DNA from: an uncultured Ruminococcus sp.
GTDB taxonomy: Bacteria; Bacillota_A; Clostridia; Oscillospirales; Ruminococcaceae
Direction of reading: 5' to 3'
Assembly (NCBI GenBank): GCA_902782875.1
Contig: CACZPE010000333.1
Location: 1-5,954 of the forward strand
Length of the DNA stretch: 5,954 nt
The notes below the pieces were generated by a model. The model saw nothing but the letters and a program-made list of their open reading frames with translations, made no database searches and was not told the origin of the DNA. How positions within the stretch are numbered: position 1 is the first letter of the stretch; each line of letters opens with the position of its first letter. Below are positions 5,145 through 5,954 of this stretch, piece after piece. The position numbers and the translations under genes are program-made.

Positions 5145-5825
5145 TTGGTAGAGATAGATCACGTAAGCGTTTCCTACGGAGAAAAGCGCGCACTCAACGA
5201 CATATCGCTCAAGATCAACGACGGTGAATTCACCTTCGTATCGGGCGATAACGGAGCAGGAAAAAGTACACTTATCAAACTGCTTATCCGTGATGTCAAG
5301 GCAGATCCCCCTCCCGAAGGCGTTGAAAGCTCCATAAAGGTAAACGGTTTTGACCTTATAGAGATGGATCAGAAGGATGTTCCCGAGCTGCGCCGTACCA
5401 TAGGCTTTGTTTTCCAGGACTTCAAGCTGATCGATTCGATGAATGTATTCGACAATGTGGCGTTTGTGCTCAGAAGCATCGACGCACCGACAAGATATAT
5501 AAAAAAGCGTGTTCCCCAGGTAATAGGTCTTATGGGCCTGCAGGGCAAGATAAAGCAGTTTCCCTCCCAGCTTTCGGGCGGCGAGCAGCAGAGAGTCGCT
5601 ATCGCGAGAGCTCTCGTGAACAATCCCCAGCTTATCATAGCTGACGAGCCCACTGCCAGCCTTGACCAGCGTGCAAAGATAGAAACGCTCAAGCTTCTCA
5701 AAGAGATAAACGACAAGGGCACGACCGTTATGGTGATAAGCCATGAGCACGAGCTGATACAGAGATTCGGCGGCAGGCTCATAAACCTGAAATCAGGTAT
5801 TATCACCCACGATCTGCGTATATGA
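5145..5825 (+). CDS. ftsE: Cell division ATP-binding protein FtsE
   Basis: A 226-residue ABC ATPase of normal FtsE length, the cytoplasmic engine of the FtsEX complex, which transmits ATP hydrolysis across the membrane to activate peptidoglycan hydrolases at division or along the side wall. Walker A is GDNGAGKST (34-42); family members often read SGAGKST, so Asn36 replaces Ser. The Q-loop FVFQDFKLI (88-96) is strongly FtsE-like. Signature LSGGEQQR (143-150), Walker B LIIADEPT (163-170), D-loop SLD (172-174) and switch His200 are intact. Residues 52-63 (KADPPPEGVESS) form a proline-containing insertion of about six residues compared with E. coli FtsE, from memory. The start is TTG at 5145, supported by GAGGTG (5134-5139) 5 nt upstream and the family N-terminus; no in-frame ATG or GTG fits. 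ftsX follows after 40 nt. The weak start codon may limit translation. Confidence 0.96.
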   Translation: MVEIDHVSVSYGEKRALNDISLKINDGEFTFVSGDNGAGKSTLIKLLIRDVKADPPPEGVESSIKVNGFDLIEMDQKDVPELRRTIGFVFQDFKLIDSMNVFDNVAFVLRSIDAPTRYIKKRVPQVIGLMGLQGKIKQFPSQLSGGEQQRVAIARALVNNPQLIIADEPTASLDQRAKIETLKLLKEINDKGTTVMVISHEHELIQRFGGRLINLKSGIITHDLRI

Positions 5826-5865
5826 CACCTTACCCGGGAAAGACAAAGGAGAGAGATAATTTTCA

Positions 5866-5954
5866 ATGAGACTGAGCAGCGTAGGATACTTGTTCAAACA
5901 GGGTGTGCGCAATATCTGGCATAACCGCATAATGTCTATTGCCTCTTTCTGCAT
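5866..5954 (+). CDS. ftsX: Cell division protein FtsX, N-terminal 29 residues (cut by right edge)
   Basis: The visible residues include GYLFKQGVRNIWHNRIMS (7-24), the conserved cytoplasmic N-terminal helix of Gram-positive FtsX, and stop at the expected start of the first membrane segment (SIASFC). FtsX is the four-helix membrane partner of FtsE, whose large extracellular loop contacts cell-wall hydrolases or their activators; those parts lie beyond the edge. The ATG at 5866 is the only possible start, because an in-frame TAA lies at 5857-5859. The best ribosome binding site, AAGGAG at 5846-5851, is 14 nt away, longer than usual. Order and spacing after ftsE support co-transcription and the assignment. 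Confidence 0.93.
   Translation, partial: MRLSSVGYLFKQGVRNIWHNRIMSIASFC

Noticed and set aside
4170..5750. 526-codon open frame on the minus strand
   Set aside because: It lies antisense to the regulator and ftsE, both clear by motif. Its translation is rich in Tyr, Cys, Leu and Val with no recognisable domain, and it arises from the codon bias of the sense genes.
1..5954. Mobile element, CRISPR array, prophage or defence system
   Set aside because: No transposase, integrase, terminal repeats, regular spaced repeats or defence protein motifs are visible; all intact genes are housekeeping-like.

Overview
The window looks like a chromosomal housekeeping region of a low- to mid-GC Gram-positive bacterium. 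It is most likely a Ruminococcus-like member of the Clostridia (Oscillospiraceae or close). This rests on strong GGAGG-type ribosome binding sites, textbook sigma-A promoters, A/T-rich spacers, an HPr carrying both His15 and Ser46 (the Ser46-regulated Firmicute type), a CdaR/PucR-type regulator and ftsEX. The lineage is inferred from gene style and content, not from a marker gene.

Layout. On the minus strand, leftward from about 2150, a promoter (2148-2176) drives an ABC-F ATPase of 633 residues (218-2119). A HAD-family phosphatase-like gene follows after 2 nt and is cut by the left edge (1-215). On the plus strand, a divergent promoter (2307-2335) drives a RimJ/RimL-type GNAT acetyltransferase (2375-2923). 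Between the two promoters lies a short stretch with coding-like composition and no convincing gene. After the acetyltransferase come about 300 nt of very A/T-rich DNA without a gene.

The HPr gene (3387-3659) has a strong promoter (3233-3261), a roughly 119-nt leader that can fold into a closed multi-branch structure, and a strong intrinsic terminator (3676-3708). A CdaR/PucR-type regulator (3966-5051) follows. It has an extended -10 promoter, inverted repeats around the expected transcription start, and a second foldable leader that ends just before its ribosome binding site. A GC-rich hairpin (5077-5117) separates it from ftsE (5145-5825, TTG start) and ftsX (from 5866, cut by the right edge), the ATPase and membrane subunits of the FtsEX cell-wall hydrolase control complex.

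How they may work together. HPr and the CdaR-type regulator are both signal-responsive proteins tied to carbon or metabolic state, and each is preceded by a potentially regulatory leader. No promoter is evident between the hairpin and ftsE, so ftsEX may be reached by readthrough from the regulator gene. The most interesting untested features are the two structured leaders and the possible transcriptional link from a metabolite-responsive regulator to ftsEX. I see no mobile element, CRISPR array, tRNA or rRNA.
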